Shown piece by piece: positions 52,552 through 60,430 of a stretch of 64,000 nt of DNA. Position numbers and translations under genes: made by a program. The notes below the pieces were generated by a model. The model did not search any database. It was not told the DNA's origin and saw only the letters and a program-made list of their open reading frames with translations. The stretch covers positions 62,001 through 126,000 of the forward strand of contig NZ_JAOBTH010000022.1 in the NCBI RefSeq assembly GCF_025215075.1, read 5' to 3'. Position 1 is the stretch's first letter; each line of letters begins with the position of its first letter. This DNA comes from Tenacibaculum haliotis (GTDB lineage: Bacteria; Bacteroidota; Bacteroidia; Flavobacteriales; Flavobacteriaceae).

Positions 52552-52729
52552 ACTTAAGGATTCAAATTTTTGAATGGCAAATTTAAGCAGAATATTTAGG
52601 AATTAATAAGTATGTTCGATTTGATGTTTTATAAGAAAAACTAACTCCTTTTTTTGAAATTAAAGAGTAAGAAGTAAGTAGCTAAAAATTTTAACTATTA
52701 ATAAGTGGTTGTAATACTTAATTGATTTG

Positions 52730-53305
52730 TTACTTAAGTAAGCTCTTTTTTATTCTACTTAACTGTACAGGTGAAACATTTAGGTATGAAGCAATATATT
52801 TTTGTGCTATTAAATTATCAATATCTGGAATTCTCTTTTTTAAACGTAAATACCTTTCTGTAGCGTCGTAAGCAGATAAGGTAAGGATGATACTTTCTGC
52901 TTCTAAGTAAGTGCCTTCTAGCATTTTTACATAAAGTAAACTTAATTCATGGTGTTTTAAAGCAAGCTCTTTAAATTTGTAAAAATTACCTCTATAACCA
53001 GTAACCTTTGTTAGCGCTTGGTAATTAACAGTTGCAGGAATTTCTCTAACCATTGTAGATAAGCTACAAGATAAACTAATAGGGGTAAATAAATGTCTTG
53101 TAATTTCTTTACCGTCTTCAGTTTCTATGTAAGACCTAATTAATCCCGTTTTTATGATAATGAAATCAGTAGGTCGTTCATTTATTTTAGTAAAAAATTC
53201 AAAAGGCTCCAATTCCGTATAAGTAAGAAGCTCTTCAAAAGCAACAACAAGGTTTTTGGGTAATTTCAAAAATCGAGAAAGGAAAATTTCAATATCATTT
53301 TTCAT
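52730..53305 (-). CDS. Crp/Fnr-family regulator (paralogue A)
   Basis: A 191-residue regulator from the ATG at 53305; an upstream TTG is less likely. The cNMP-binding-like beta-roll occupies about 15-125 ('FIIIKTGLIRSYIETEDGKEITRHLFTP') and the C-terminal helix-turn-helix is 'KYIASYLNVSPVQLSRIKKS'. No Fe-S cysteines are present, so it is not an Fnr oxygen sensor. It is the most divergent of four neighbouring paralogues. A 7-bp inverted repeat (TATCCTC-N5-GAGGATA) lies just upstream, a possible operator. Ligand and targets are unknown. Confidence 0.88.
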   Translation of the reverse strand: MKNDIEIFLSRFLKLPKNLVVAFEELLTYTELEPFEFFTKINERPTDFIIIKTGLIRSYIETEDGKEITRHLFTPISLSCSLSTMVREIPATVNYQALTKVTGYRGNFYKFKELALKHHELSLLYVKMLEGTYLEAESIILTLSAYDATERYLRLKKRIPDIDNLIAQKYIASYLNVSPVQLSRIKKSLLK

Positions 53306-53325
53306 AAAAGGCAATTAACAAGTTA

Positions 53326-53344
53326 TATCCTCAAGATGAGGATA
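53326..53344 (-). promoter_or_regulatory. Inverted repeat upstream of Crp/Fnr paralogue A
   Basis: TATCCTC (53326-53332), five bases, GAGGATA (53338-53344). A perfect dyad 20 bases before the ATG; a likely operator or an mRNA hairpin over the start region. Confidence 0.45.
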
Positions 53345-53377
53345 CGTAAATTTAATGAAAAATAATAAGATAAAACC

Positions 53378-53391
53378 TACACAAGGGTGTA
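53378..53391 (-). terminator. Weak terminator of Crp/Fnr paralogue B
   Basis: TACAC-AAGG-GTGTA hairpin; on the minus strand it is followed by GGTTTTAT. It lies 127 bases beyond the gene B stop, implying a long 3' untranslated region. Confidence 0.35.
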
Positions 53392-53517
53392 AACTTTATT
53401 TTGTAATAAAAACCTATACAGTATAATGCTTTTATTGAAATGTAACTTGTTAACTGCATTCCAAAAGTATACTGTTTTTAGGATATTAGCATTAACATAT
53501 GTTAATAAAATTATTGA

Positions 53518-54090
53518 TTAATTATGGTAGCTTTTTCGAATTCGACTTAACTGTACGGGGGTTATATTTAGGTAAGAAGCAATATGATATTGATTGATTA
53601 ATTTACCAATACCTGGTAGTCTATTTTTAAGTTCTTCATAGCGCTGCTTAGCATCTAGCATCAATAAGTTGAAAATTTTAATTTCTTCTTTAATATATAC
53701 AGCTTCTAAAACTTTATGATGAAATATGGAAATGTCGTGGTTTAGTTTTGATAAATTATAAAATGAATTATAATTACATCGTAAAACTTCACAATCAGTT
53801 AGGCATTCATAAATTAAATTTGAAGGTTCTCTTTTTATCAAAGCACCTAAATTTCCTGAAGTGACTACTGGTGTAAATAATGTTTTAGTATGTTCTTTTC
53901 CTTTCTCGTCTATAATATATGCTCTTATAACTCCTTTTTTAAGAATATAAAAATTAACAGGAATTTGACTAAGTTTTACTATTTGGTGTTTTTTAGGTAG
54001 GCTTTCACTTGTTACAATATTATGAAACGTATTATAAGAACTTTCAGAAAGATCATAAAAATTAGTAACAAAATTTTTAAAAAAATCCAT
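53518..54090 (-). CDS. Crp/Fnr-family regulator (paralogue B)
   Basis: A 190-residue regulator. The beta-roll includes 'NFYILKKGVIRAYIIDEKGKEHTKTLFTPVVTSGNLGALI' (about 46-85) and a Cys-containing 'YECLTDCEVLRCNYNSF'; the C-terminal helix-turn-helix is 'QYHIASYLNITPVQLSRIRKS'. It is very similar to paralogues C and D and more distant from A. The shared -7-like element TAAATTTG (54113-54120 on the minus strand) lies 22 bases upstream. A conserved 3' region follows the gene. Tandem duplication is evident. Confidence 0.88.
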   Translation of the reverse strand: MDFFKNFVTNFYDLSESSYNTFHNIVTSESLPKKHQIVKLSQIPVNFYILKKGVIRAYIIDEKGKEHTKTLFTPVVTSGNLGALIKREPSNLIYECLTDCEVLRCNYNSFYNLSKLNHDISIFHHKVLEAVYIKEEIKIFNLLMLDAKQRYEELKNRLPGIGKLINQYHIASYLNITPVQLSRIRKSYHN

Positions 54091-54112
54091 AGAAATAATT
54101 TTATGATTAACT

Positions 54113-54120
54113 CAAATTTA
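54113..54120 (-). promoter_or_regulatory. -7 element of paralogue B
   Basis: TAAATTTG on the minus strand, preceded by AAAAAATG; the same AATAAAAAATGTAAATTTG block occurs before paralogues C and D. No TTG lies at -33. Confidence 0.6.
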
Positions 54121-54247
54121 CATTTTTTATTAAAATAAAAGAAATTTTCGATGAAATTGTTCATAAATAATGAATGAACTGCTGTTTCTTTAAGGGGGGT
54201 AATAAGGCGGAGAAAATAAAAATTAAAGAGTAGAAATTACAAAATTA

Positions 54248-54271
54248 AACTTACATAAGATAAGTAAGTTT
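54248..54271 (-). terminator. Possible terminator of Crp/Fnr paralogue C
   Basis: AAACTTAC-nine bases-GTAAGTTT hairpin, 118 bases beyond the gene C stop, occupying the same position as the gene B hairpin. On the minus strand it is followed by AATTTT. Confidence 0.4.
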
Positions 54272-54315
54272 GATTTTGTAATAAAAACCTATTTAGGGCT
54301 AATGTTTTTATTAAA

Positions 54316-54335
54316 ATGTAACTTGTTAGTTACAT
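54316..54335. promoter_or_regulatory. Perfect palindrome ATGTAACT-N4-AGTTACAT
   Basis: An 8-bp dyad with a 4-bp spacer (54316-54335), giving TAACT-N4-AGTTA, the same geometry as Fnr/Crp-family operators (TTGAT-N4-ATCAA). It lies between paralogues B and C. A variant lies at 53440-53459. Confidence 0.45.
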
Positions 54336-54388
54336 CTCAAATATTTTTTTTAGTGTTTAAGTATTAATATATGTTAATGAAAATTAAA

Positions 54389-54955
54389 TCAGATATTTTT
54401 TCGAATTCTACTAAGCTGTACAGGTGTTATATTTAAGTAGGAAGCAATATGGTATTGATTTATTAAATTATCAATGCCTGGGAGCCTGTTTTTAAGTTCT
54501 TCATAACGTTGGGAAGCATCTAACATAGATAAGCTTAATATTTTGGCCTCTTCCCTTATGTATATAGCTTCTAATATTTTATGATGGAAAGTTGAAATGT
54601 CATGATTTAGTTTGGATAAGTTGTAAAAAGAATCATAGTTACATTGTAAAACTTCACAATCTGTAAGGCATTCATAAACTAGGTTAGAAGGTTCTTTTTT
54701 AATTAAAGCGCCTAAATTACCTGAGGTAACGACAGGTGTATATATTGTTTTAGTATGTTCTTTTCCTTTTTTATCAATAATGTAGGCTCTCATAATTCCT
54801 TCTTTGAGGACATAAAAGTTAGTAGGGATTTGATCCAACTTAACTATTTGATGATTTTTAGGAAGTTTTTCAAATTTTACAAGATTAACAAATTCATTAA
54901 AAGAATTTTCTGAGAGCTCATGAAAATTAGCAATAAAATTCTTTAAGAAATCCAT
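54389..54955 (-). CDS. Crp/Fnr-family regulator (paralogue C)
   Basis: A 188-residue regulator from the ATG at 54955 ('MDFLKNF'), which aligns with paralogues B and D; the longer frame to 54988 would put the start inside the promoter box. The beta-roll 'NFYVLKEGIMRAYIIDKKGKEHTKTIYTPVVTSGNLGALI' and helix-turn-helix 'QYHIASYLNITPVQLSRIRKN' are nearly those of B. No Fnr-type cysteine set is present. It has the shared TAAATTTG box 30 bases upstream. Its downstream region is homologous to that of B. Confidence 0.88.
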   Translation of the reverse strand: MDFLKNFIANFHELSENSFNEFVNLVKFEKLPKNHQIVKLDQIPTNFYVLKEGIMRAYIIDKKGKEHTKTIYTPVVTSGNLGALIKKEPSNLVYECLTDCEVLQCNYDSFYNLSKLNHDISTFHHKILEAIYIREEAKILSLSMLDASQRYEELKNRLPGIDNLINQYHIASYLNITPVQLSRIRKNI

Positions 54956-55270
54956 GGTAATAGCTTTTTTTTTTTTTGATAATTTCAAATTTACATTTTT
55001 TATTAAAAAATAAAGAGGTTTTCAATATTATTATTGGTAAATATTTAATTTATTATAAAGGAAATTAGCGGCTTATTATATGAATATGAAGTAAGTTAAA
55101 GTTAGGGGTTCAATTTATGATTGTTATTGAATTCTAAGAAAAAAAACAGCAGTAAACTATTAAAGATAACAGAAGATTCAAAAGAAATTGATAACAATGA
55201 AAATGTGTTTGCCAGCATAAAACTACAGGTATACATAGCTACTATATGGAAATAAATATTTTTAACCTGT
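54956..55270. other. Non-coding gap between Crp/Fnr paralogues C and D
   Basis: 315 bases with no ORF of note. The left end holds the promoter box of paralogue C. The rest is A/T rich and does not show the conserved 3' block seen after genes B and C. No terminator was recognised for gene D. Confidence 0.5.
54986..54993 (-). promoter_or_regulatory. -7 element of paralogue C
   Basis: TAAATTTG on the minus strand within the shared AATAAAAAATGTAAATTTG block. Confidence 0.6.
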
Positions 55271-55843
55271 TTAGCTAAATGCGGTTTTTCGAACTCTACT
55301 TAATTGAACAGCAGTAATATTTAAGAATGAAGCAATATGATATTGGTTTATTAAATTATCAATACCCGGTAACTTATTTCTAAGTTTTCTATACCGTTGA
55401 GTTGAATTTAACATTAATAATTCTAGTATTTTAGCTTCTTCTCTTATATAAATTCTTTCTAATACCTTATATTGAAAAACAGATAAATCATGATACTTTA
55501 AAGATAAAACGTTGAAATCATTATAATTACACTCAACAACCTCGCAATCGGTAAGGCATTCATAAATTAATTTTGAAGGCTGTTTTTTTATTAAAGCACC
55601 AAGGTTTCCAGAGGTATCGATAGGAGTGTATATGGTTCTAGTATGTTCTTTTCCCTTCTCATCAATAATATAAGCTCTTATTATACCCTTTCTTAAAATA
55701 TAAAAATTGACAGGTATATCGCCTAAATCAACAATAATTTGATTTTTTTGTAGACTCTTTCTTTTAGCAAGTGCGCTAAATTCTTTTAGAGAGTTTTCTG
55801 AAATAGGATGAATATTAAAAACAAAATCTTTAAAGAAGCTCAT
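55271..55843 (-). CDS. Crp/Fnr-family regulator (paralogue D)
   Basis: A 190-residue regulator from the ATG at 55843 ('MSFFKDF'), matching the start of B and C. The beta-roll reads 'NFYILRKGIIRAYIIDEKGKEHTRTIYTPIDTSGNLGALI' and the helix-turn-helix 'QYHIASFLNITAVQLSRVRKT'. It is the first gene of the tandem set. The shared TAAATTTG box lies 27 bases upstream. Its downstream region lacks the conserved 3' block of B and C. Confidence 0.88.
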   Translation of the reverse strand: MSFFKDFVFNIHPISENSLKEFSALAKRKSLQKNQIIVDLGDIPVNFYILRKGIIRAYIIDEKGKEHTRTIYTPIDTSGNLGALIKKQPSKLIYECLTDCEVVECNYNDFNVLSLKYHDLSVFQYKVLERIYIREEAKILELLMLNSTQRYRKLRNKLPGIDNLINQYHIASFLNITAVQLSRVRKTAFS

Positions 55844-55870
55844 AACAAAAAGTATTAGAGGTGATACTCT

Positions 55871-55878
55871 CAAATTTA
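55871..55878 (-). promoter_or_regulatory. -7 element of paralogue D
   Basis: TAAATTTG on the minus strand, preceded by the same AATAAAAAATG block as paralogues B and C. Confidence 0.6.
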
Positions 55879-55975
55879 CATTTTTTATTGAATAAAATGA
55901 AATTTAATCAGATAATGTTTTGAATATGTATTGATTAAGTGTTTTTGTTTGAAGAGGAAAGTGGGTGGTGGTTCG

Positions 55976-56590
55976 TTATATTTTTATTTTTTCTAAAAAA
56001 CTAATTGCATTAGGGCCTTCCATAAAAAGTAAATCTAAAATAGATAAATTAGGGATAAAACCATGCTTGTCATCAAACATTTGAATGTAAGTTTCAATTT
56101 CAATAGTAACGCCTTTTTTAGCGATCGCTAGGTTTCTAAAATCAAGATTATTTGCAGTAGTTACCTCGTAGTTTTCTGTTTTAGAAAAAGAAGTTTCTAT
56201 TTGTAAAGCATCTGTAATAAATAAATGTGTATCAATATTTACATCTTGTAAATAGGTGTATTTTTTATTAAATATTTTAGCAATATCATCTTCAAAAAAC
56301 TCGAAAAAAGGAGAAGATCGGTAGGCAGACTGTAATGATTTAAAATGTTGCTGTTGCCATTGAGAATCATTATCAACTAATGTATCTTTTGTTTTTTTTC
56401 TATTCTCTTTAAGTAAATGTTTTACAGGAATATTTAAAGTTAGTTTTCCATTAGCGCCATAAATATAACACCTGTTTCGGTAGGTTTGTTTTTGATAATT
56501 ATCTTCAAATTCAAAAACTACCGAGTCAGATTTATAAACTGCTGCATACTGTGAAATAGGCGCGAAATATGTTGGGATAAAAAGTGACAT
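55976..56590 (-). CDS. WbqC family protein
   Basis: A 204-residue protein of the WbqC-like family: 'PTYFAPISQYAAVYKSDSVVFEFEDNYQKQTYRNRCYIYGANGKLTLNIPVKH' (about 6-58), 'QHFKSLQSAYRSSPFFEFFED' (about 80-100) and 'GFIPNLSILDLLFMEGPNAISFL' near the end. The family occurs in O-antigen and polysaccharide loci and beside lepB in Bacteroidetes; its reaction is not established. Its ATG overlaps the lepB stop by one base (TAATG), so the two are translationally coupled. Confidence 0.9.
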   Translation of the reverse strand: MSLFIPTYFAPISQYAAVYKSDSVVFEFEDNYQKQTYRNRCYIYGANGKLTLNIPVKHLLKENRKKTKDTLVDNDSQWQQQHFKSLQSAYRSSPFFEFFEDDIAKIFNKKYTYLQDVNIDTHLFITDALQIETSFSKTENYEVTTANNLDFRNLAIAKKGVTIEIETYIQMFDDKHGFIPNLSILDLLFMEGPNAISFLEKIKI

Positions 56591-58170
56591 TAAGCGTTCT
56601 TTTTACCTTTTTTAAAACTATAAACAATGTAACCAGCAATTAAAATCAGTACTAGCCATAAGTATGAGGTTGGTTTTCCGCTACCACCAACAGTTGTAAA
56701 CATTCTGTCCCAACGAATAGATTGTATTTTAGCCATAAAGCTAGGTGAATTAGGATCCCAGCTTAACCAAATCATTACAGGTTTACCAACTACGTGGTCA
56801 AATGGCACATATCCCCAATTTCTAGCATCTAAGGAACGCTGACGGTTATCACCCATCATCCAATAATAATCTTGCTTAAAAGTGTAGTTTTTTGCTTTTT
56901 TACCATTGATAAAAATATCGTTTCCAAAAATTGTTAAATCATTGTTTTCATACCTTCGGATGATTTGCTCGTAAAACGGAATGGTATTTTCGTTTAAAGC
57001 AACTGTAGTTCCTTTTTTCGGAATATAAATTGGTCCAAAATTATCTGAAGACCATGCGTATTTTGGGTTGTGAGGAAAAACAGTAGCATCATAAGTTCCT
57101 TTGGGGCTTAAATGTTTTTCGATGCTTTTTACAATAGGATTTTTAGCTATTAAAGCAGCTTCATCATCTGTAAGATTTAAATAGTATCTACCATCATTTA
57201 ATAGTTTCCCTTCACGAATATTGTACCTGTTTATTGCACCTTGAGAAAATTTTTGATTGTCAGTATCTACAATATGCATCCATTGTGGTTTGGCTCTGTC
57301 TGGTAATACCGTTTTTTTTCCGTTTATAAACACATATCCATCACGAACCTCTAAAGTATCACCAGCAATACCTGTAGCTCTTTTTACATAATTGGTTCTT
57401 TTATCAATAGGCTTATAAGTTGCTTTTCCTGATGTATCTCCCCACATTAAGGCTAATGTATCTGCTGGCCAGCTAAAAACAACAATATCATTACGTTTAA
57501 TGTTTTGAAAACCTGGTAAGCGCATATATGGTAAAGACAATTTGTTTAAAATTCCGTCTTTGTTTTTGTCATCAGAAATAAAAGATTTTGTTCCTAAAAC
57601 AGGAATCGTATCATGGGCCATTGGTGTTGCTACCACTGTATTAGGCACACGTGCACCGTAATGAAACTTGCTTACAAATAAATAATCTCCTACTAATAAT
57701 GTTTTTTCTAAAGAAGAGGTAGGAATTGTATAGGGCTGCATAAAGTAGGTGTGCACCAAGGTTGCAGCAATAATTGCAAAAGCAATAGAACTTATCCATT
57801 CTCCTAAAGCAGAGCGAGGTTGTAAGCTTCTGTTTTCTATATAAGGTGTGTTGGTAGCATAGTTTATATAAAAAATATAAAATCCTAAAGTAAAAACGGC
57901 TAATAGCGTATCTTTTCTTTCGTTGAAACCAAAACTTCTACAGGTTTCTATCCAAAGAATAGGAAACATTAGTAAGTTTACTATTGGTATAAATAATAAA
58001 ATAACCCACCATTTTGGGCGGTTAATAATTTGCATTAAAACAATTGCATTGTAAACAGGTATTGCTGCTTCCCATGCTTTTTTACCAGCTTTAACGTATA
58101 ATTTCCAAGTCCCTAAAAAATGGATAACTTGAATTATTAAAAAGCATAAAAACCATTCAGTAAATGTCAT
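56590..58170 (-). CDS. lepB: Signal peptidase I, long Bacteroidetes form
   Basis: A 526-residue enzyme, longer than the usual 250-330. An N-terminal membrane domain of several helices (about 5-105) precedes the peptidase S26 region. The nucleophile is S153 in 'PTSSLEKTLLVGDYLFVSKFHYG', the general-base Lys is in 'NYVKRATGIAGDTLEV' near 267, and 'YYWMMGDNRQRSLDARNWGYVP' is box E. A C-terminal helix lies near 500-518. It removes signal peptides from exported proteins. It is coupled to the WbqC gene downstream. Confidence 0.94.
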   Translation of the reverse strand: MTFTEWFLCFLIIQVIHFLGTWKLYVKAGKKAWEAAIPVYNAIVLMQIINRPKWWVILLFIPIVNLLMFPILWIETCRSFGFNERKDTLLAVFTLGFYIFYINYATNTPYIENRSLQPRSALGEWISSIAFAIIAATLVHTYFMQPYTIPTSSLEKTLLVGDYLFVSKFHYGARVPNTVVATPMAHDTIPVLGTKSFISDDKNKDGILNKLSLPYMRLPGFQNIKRNDIVVFSWPADTLALMWGDTSGKATYKPIDKRTNYVKRATGIAGDTLEVRDGYVFINGKKTVLPDRAKPQWMHIVDTDNQKFSQGAINRYNIREGKLLNDGRYYLNLTDDEAALIAKNPIVKSIEKHLSPKGTYDATVFPHNPKYAWSSDNFGPIYIPKKGTTVALNENTIPFYEQIIRRYENNDLTIFGNDIFINGKKAKNYTFKQDYYWMMGDNRQRSLDARNWGYVPFDHVVGKPVMIWLSWDPNSPSFMAKIQSIRWDRMFTTVGGSGKPTSYLWLVLILIAGYIVYSFKKGKKNA

Positions 58171-58250
58171 AATGTATTTATTTTGTTTTTCTGTAAACAG
58201 AAATATATTTCAATATTATTTGTGTACTTTTTTATATAAAAGTTACGTAA

Positions 58251-58952
58251 TTAACCTAAGTTTAACACATCTCTCATGGTGTAAACACCAGTTTTATTAA
58301 CCAACCATTCGGCTGCTACAACAGCACCTAAAGCAAAACCATGCCTATTATGAGCGGTGTGCTTAATGTTAATTGTATCTACTGCTGATTGATAAGTTAC
58401 CGTATGAGTTCCTGGTACATCAGGAGTTCTAATAGCTGTGATAGGGATATTATTGTCTGATGTGGTTTTGTCTAATTCCCATTCGTTTTTTGTTGAATGA
58501 TCAATGATTCCTTCAGCTAAAGTAATGGCTGTTCCGCTTGGAGCATCTAGTTTTTTAGTGTGATGAATTTCTTCAATAGCAATATCGTATTCGCTTAAAG
58601 CATTCATCATTTTTGCAAGTTGCTTGTTTAGTTCAAAGAAAACATTTACTCCTAAACTAAAGTTTGATGCATAAATAAATGCGCCTTTTTTATCATTACA
58701 TAATTCAGTAATTGCATCGTATTTATCTAACCAGCCAGTGGTTCCTGAAATAACAGGGATTTGATTATTTATGCAATTACTAATATTATTAAAGGCAGAT
58801 GTTGGGATGCTAAAATCAATAGCAATATCAGCTTTTGTAATATCGTATACTTCCTTTCCTGAGGTTTTTATGATTATTTCATGACCTCTTTGTAAAGCAA
58901 TTTTTTCAATTTCTTTACCCATTCTTCCATAACCTAGTAAGGCAATTTTCAT
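58251..58952 (-). CDS. dapB: 4-hydroxy-tetrahydrodipicolinate reductase
   Basis: A 233-residue DapB. The NAD(P)H site is 'LGYGRMGKEIEKIA' (about 5-18), the catalytic and substrate motif is 'EIHHTKKLDAPSGTAITLAEGI' (about 130-151) with the His-His and Lys residues, and 'SGTTGWLDKY' lies near 72. It catalyses the second committed step toward meso-diaminopimelate and lysine. It lies between lepB and the DUF5683 gene; the DUF5683 stop is one base from its start region, suggesting an operon parA-parB-DUF5683-dapB(-lepB-wbqC). Confidence 0.95.
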   Translation of the reverse strand: MKIALLGYGRMGKEIEKIALQRGHEIIIKTSGKEVYDITKADIAIDFSIPTSAFNNISNCINNQIPVISGTTGWLDKYDAITELCNDKKGAFIYASNFSLGVNVFFELNKQLAKMMNALSEYDIAIEEIHHTKKLDAPSGTAITLAEGIIDHSTKNEWELDKTTSDNNIPITAIRTPDVPGTHTVTYQSAVDTINIKHTAHNRHGFALGAVVAAEWLVNKTGVYTMRDVLNLG

Positions 58953-58953
58953 C

Positions 58954-59532
58954 TTAAAAAGAGTATTTTAAATTTATCCCAACTTTTGGTGTTTCAATAA
59001 ATAAAGGGTCGGGTGTTATTATTGGGTTTATAGAAAGGCTATCATCGGTATCAAATTGTAATAAATGTGCATTCACACTGGCTTCAACAATTTGTAAGAC
59101 ATAAATTAGTATACCTGTTAAAAGAGATAGATCTCTGTTCTTTCTAAGTACTTTTTGTGCATTTTCAAGCCCGCTAGTAGAGATTAATTGACTTCCGTTT
59201 ATGTCAGTAAATTCATCTTTTAAGCCTTGTTTTCTAAGTTTAAAAGCGGTTCTGTAGCGATCGTATTCATTACTGTTATCAAAATAAAAATAAGCACTAG
59301 TACCTATGGCTGCCCAAACAATTGGCGCTTTCCAATATTTTTTATTGTAAAGTTGTCCTCCTCCAGGAAAAATAGCAGAATAAAAAGCTGCTTTTGATGG
59401 AGATAATGGATTGTACCTATGGCTCCCAAATTTTAATTGTTTAGTGCTTACAGCTGTTGTGTCTTTTTGAGCAAAAGATGTTAAACTCAAAAAAAAACTC
59501 AAAAAAACGAATATGAAAGTACGAATATTCAA
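58954..59532 (-). CDS. DUF5683 exported protein
   Basis: A 192-residue protein with a signal peptide (about 1-21, ending SFAQ). The mature part 'HRYNPLSPSKAAFYSAIFPGGGQLYNKKYWKAPIVWAAIGTSAYFYF' is the DUF5683 (P13-like) signature; further hydrophobic segments and 'IYVLQIVEASVNAHLLQFD' follow. It is an envelope protein of unknown function. It is adjacent to parB with no gap, and dapB follows two bases later. This order is conserved in Bacteroidetes from memory. Confidence 0.9.
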   Translation of the reverse strand: MNIRTFIFVFLSFFLSLTSFAQKDTTAVSTKQLKFGSHRYNPLSPSKAAFYSAIFPGGGQLYNKKYWKAPIVWAAIGTSAYFYFDNSNEYDRYRTAFKLRKQGLKDEFTDINGSQLISTSGLENAQKVLRKNRDLSLLTGILIYVLQIVEASVNAHLLQFDTDDSLSINPIITPDPLFIETPKVGINLKYSF

Positions 59533-60420
59533 TTATTTTAATAGTTTTTTAATGCGATTAAAATCTTCTTCAGAAGTAAAAGGAATCGAAATTTTTCCTT
59601 TTCCCTTGTTGTTTACACTAACATCTATTTTATGACCAAAATAGTCACTCATATCTTTTACGCTATCAGTAATAAAACTTGGTACAGTTTTCTTTTTAGC
59701 TATTTTAGCTACAATACCTGATTTTAGACTTTTAACTAATTCTTCGGTTTGACGAACAGAAAGTTTGTCTCTAACTATCTTTTCGTAAACTGTTAATTGA
59801 TTTTCGGTATTAAAAATACTAATTAATGCACGGCCGTGTCCCATAGAAATAAAACCATCTCGCATGCCTGTTTGAATAATAGGATCTAGCTTTAATAAAC
59901 GTAAGTAATTGGTAACGGTAGATCTTTTTTTACCTACACGAACACTTAATTCCTCTTGTGTTAACTGAATTTCATCAATTAAACGCTGGTAAGAAAGTGC
60001 TACCTCAATAGGATCAAGGTTTTTACGCTGAATATTTTCAACCAATGCCATTTCTAACATTTCTTGATCGTTGGCTAAACGAATATAGGCGGGTACTTTT
60101 TTATTACCTATTAATTTAGACGCTCTAAAACGACGTTCACCTGAAACTAATTGAAATTTATTGCTTGCTAATTTTCGTACTGTAATGGGTTGTATAACGC
60201 CTAATTGTTCGATAGAGTTAGCTAATTCGCGAAGTGCTTCTTCATCAAAGTAAGTTCTAGGCTGAAACGGATTCATTTCTATTGAATCTAATTCTATTTC
60301 AATAATATTTCCTACTAATTTATCAGCGTTTTTATCTTCAGCAGAATTTACTTCAGCAGTTTCAGTTAATAAAGCTGATAAACCTCTCCCTAAAGCTCTT
60401 TTTTTAGTTGCTTTTGCCAT
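59533..60420 (-). CDS. parB: Chromosome-partitioning protein ParB
   Basis: A 295-residue ParB/Spo0J. The N-terminal 'KRALGRGLSALL' and 'IELDSIEMNPFQPRTYFDEEALRELANSIEQLGVIQPITVRKL' are conserved, 'GERRFRASKL' is the CTP-binding box, the helix-turn-helix region includes 'LTQEELSVRVGKKRSTVTNYLRLLKL' and the C-terminal dimerisation region follows. It binds parS and, with ParA, segregates the origin. It overlaps nothing but is 10 bases from parA. I saw no parS site in the window. Confidence 0.95.
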   Translation of the reverse strand: MAKATKKRALGRGLSALLTETAEVNSAEDKNADKLVGNIIEIELDSIEMNPFQPRTYFDEEALRELANSIEQLGVIQPITVRKLASNKFQLVSGERRFRASKLIGNKKVPAYIRLANDQEMLEMALVENIQRKNLDPIEVALSYQRLIDEIQLTQEELSVRVGKKRSTVTNYLRLLKLDPIIQTGMRDGFISMGHGRALISIFNTENQLTVYEKIVRDKLSVRQTEELVKSLKSGIVAKIAKKKTVPSFITDSVKDMSDYFGHKIDVSVNNKGKGKISIPFTSEEDFNRIKKLLK

Positions 60421-60430
60421 CCTACAGTAC

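Larger units (their letters stand above)
53311..53457. repeat. Paired 18-bp inverted repeat in the A/B intergenic region
   Basis: GCAATTAACAAGTTATAT (53311-53328) and ATGTAACTTGTTAACTGC (53440-53457) are reverse complements at 16 of 18 positions, 111 bases apart. The right-hand unit recurs between paralogues B and C. Confidence 0.5.
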
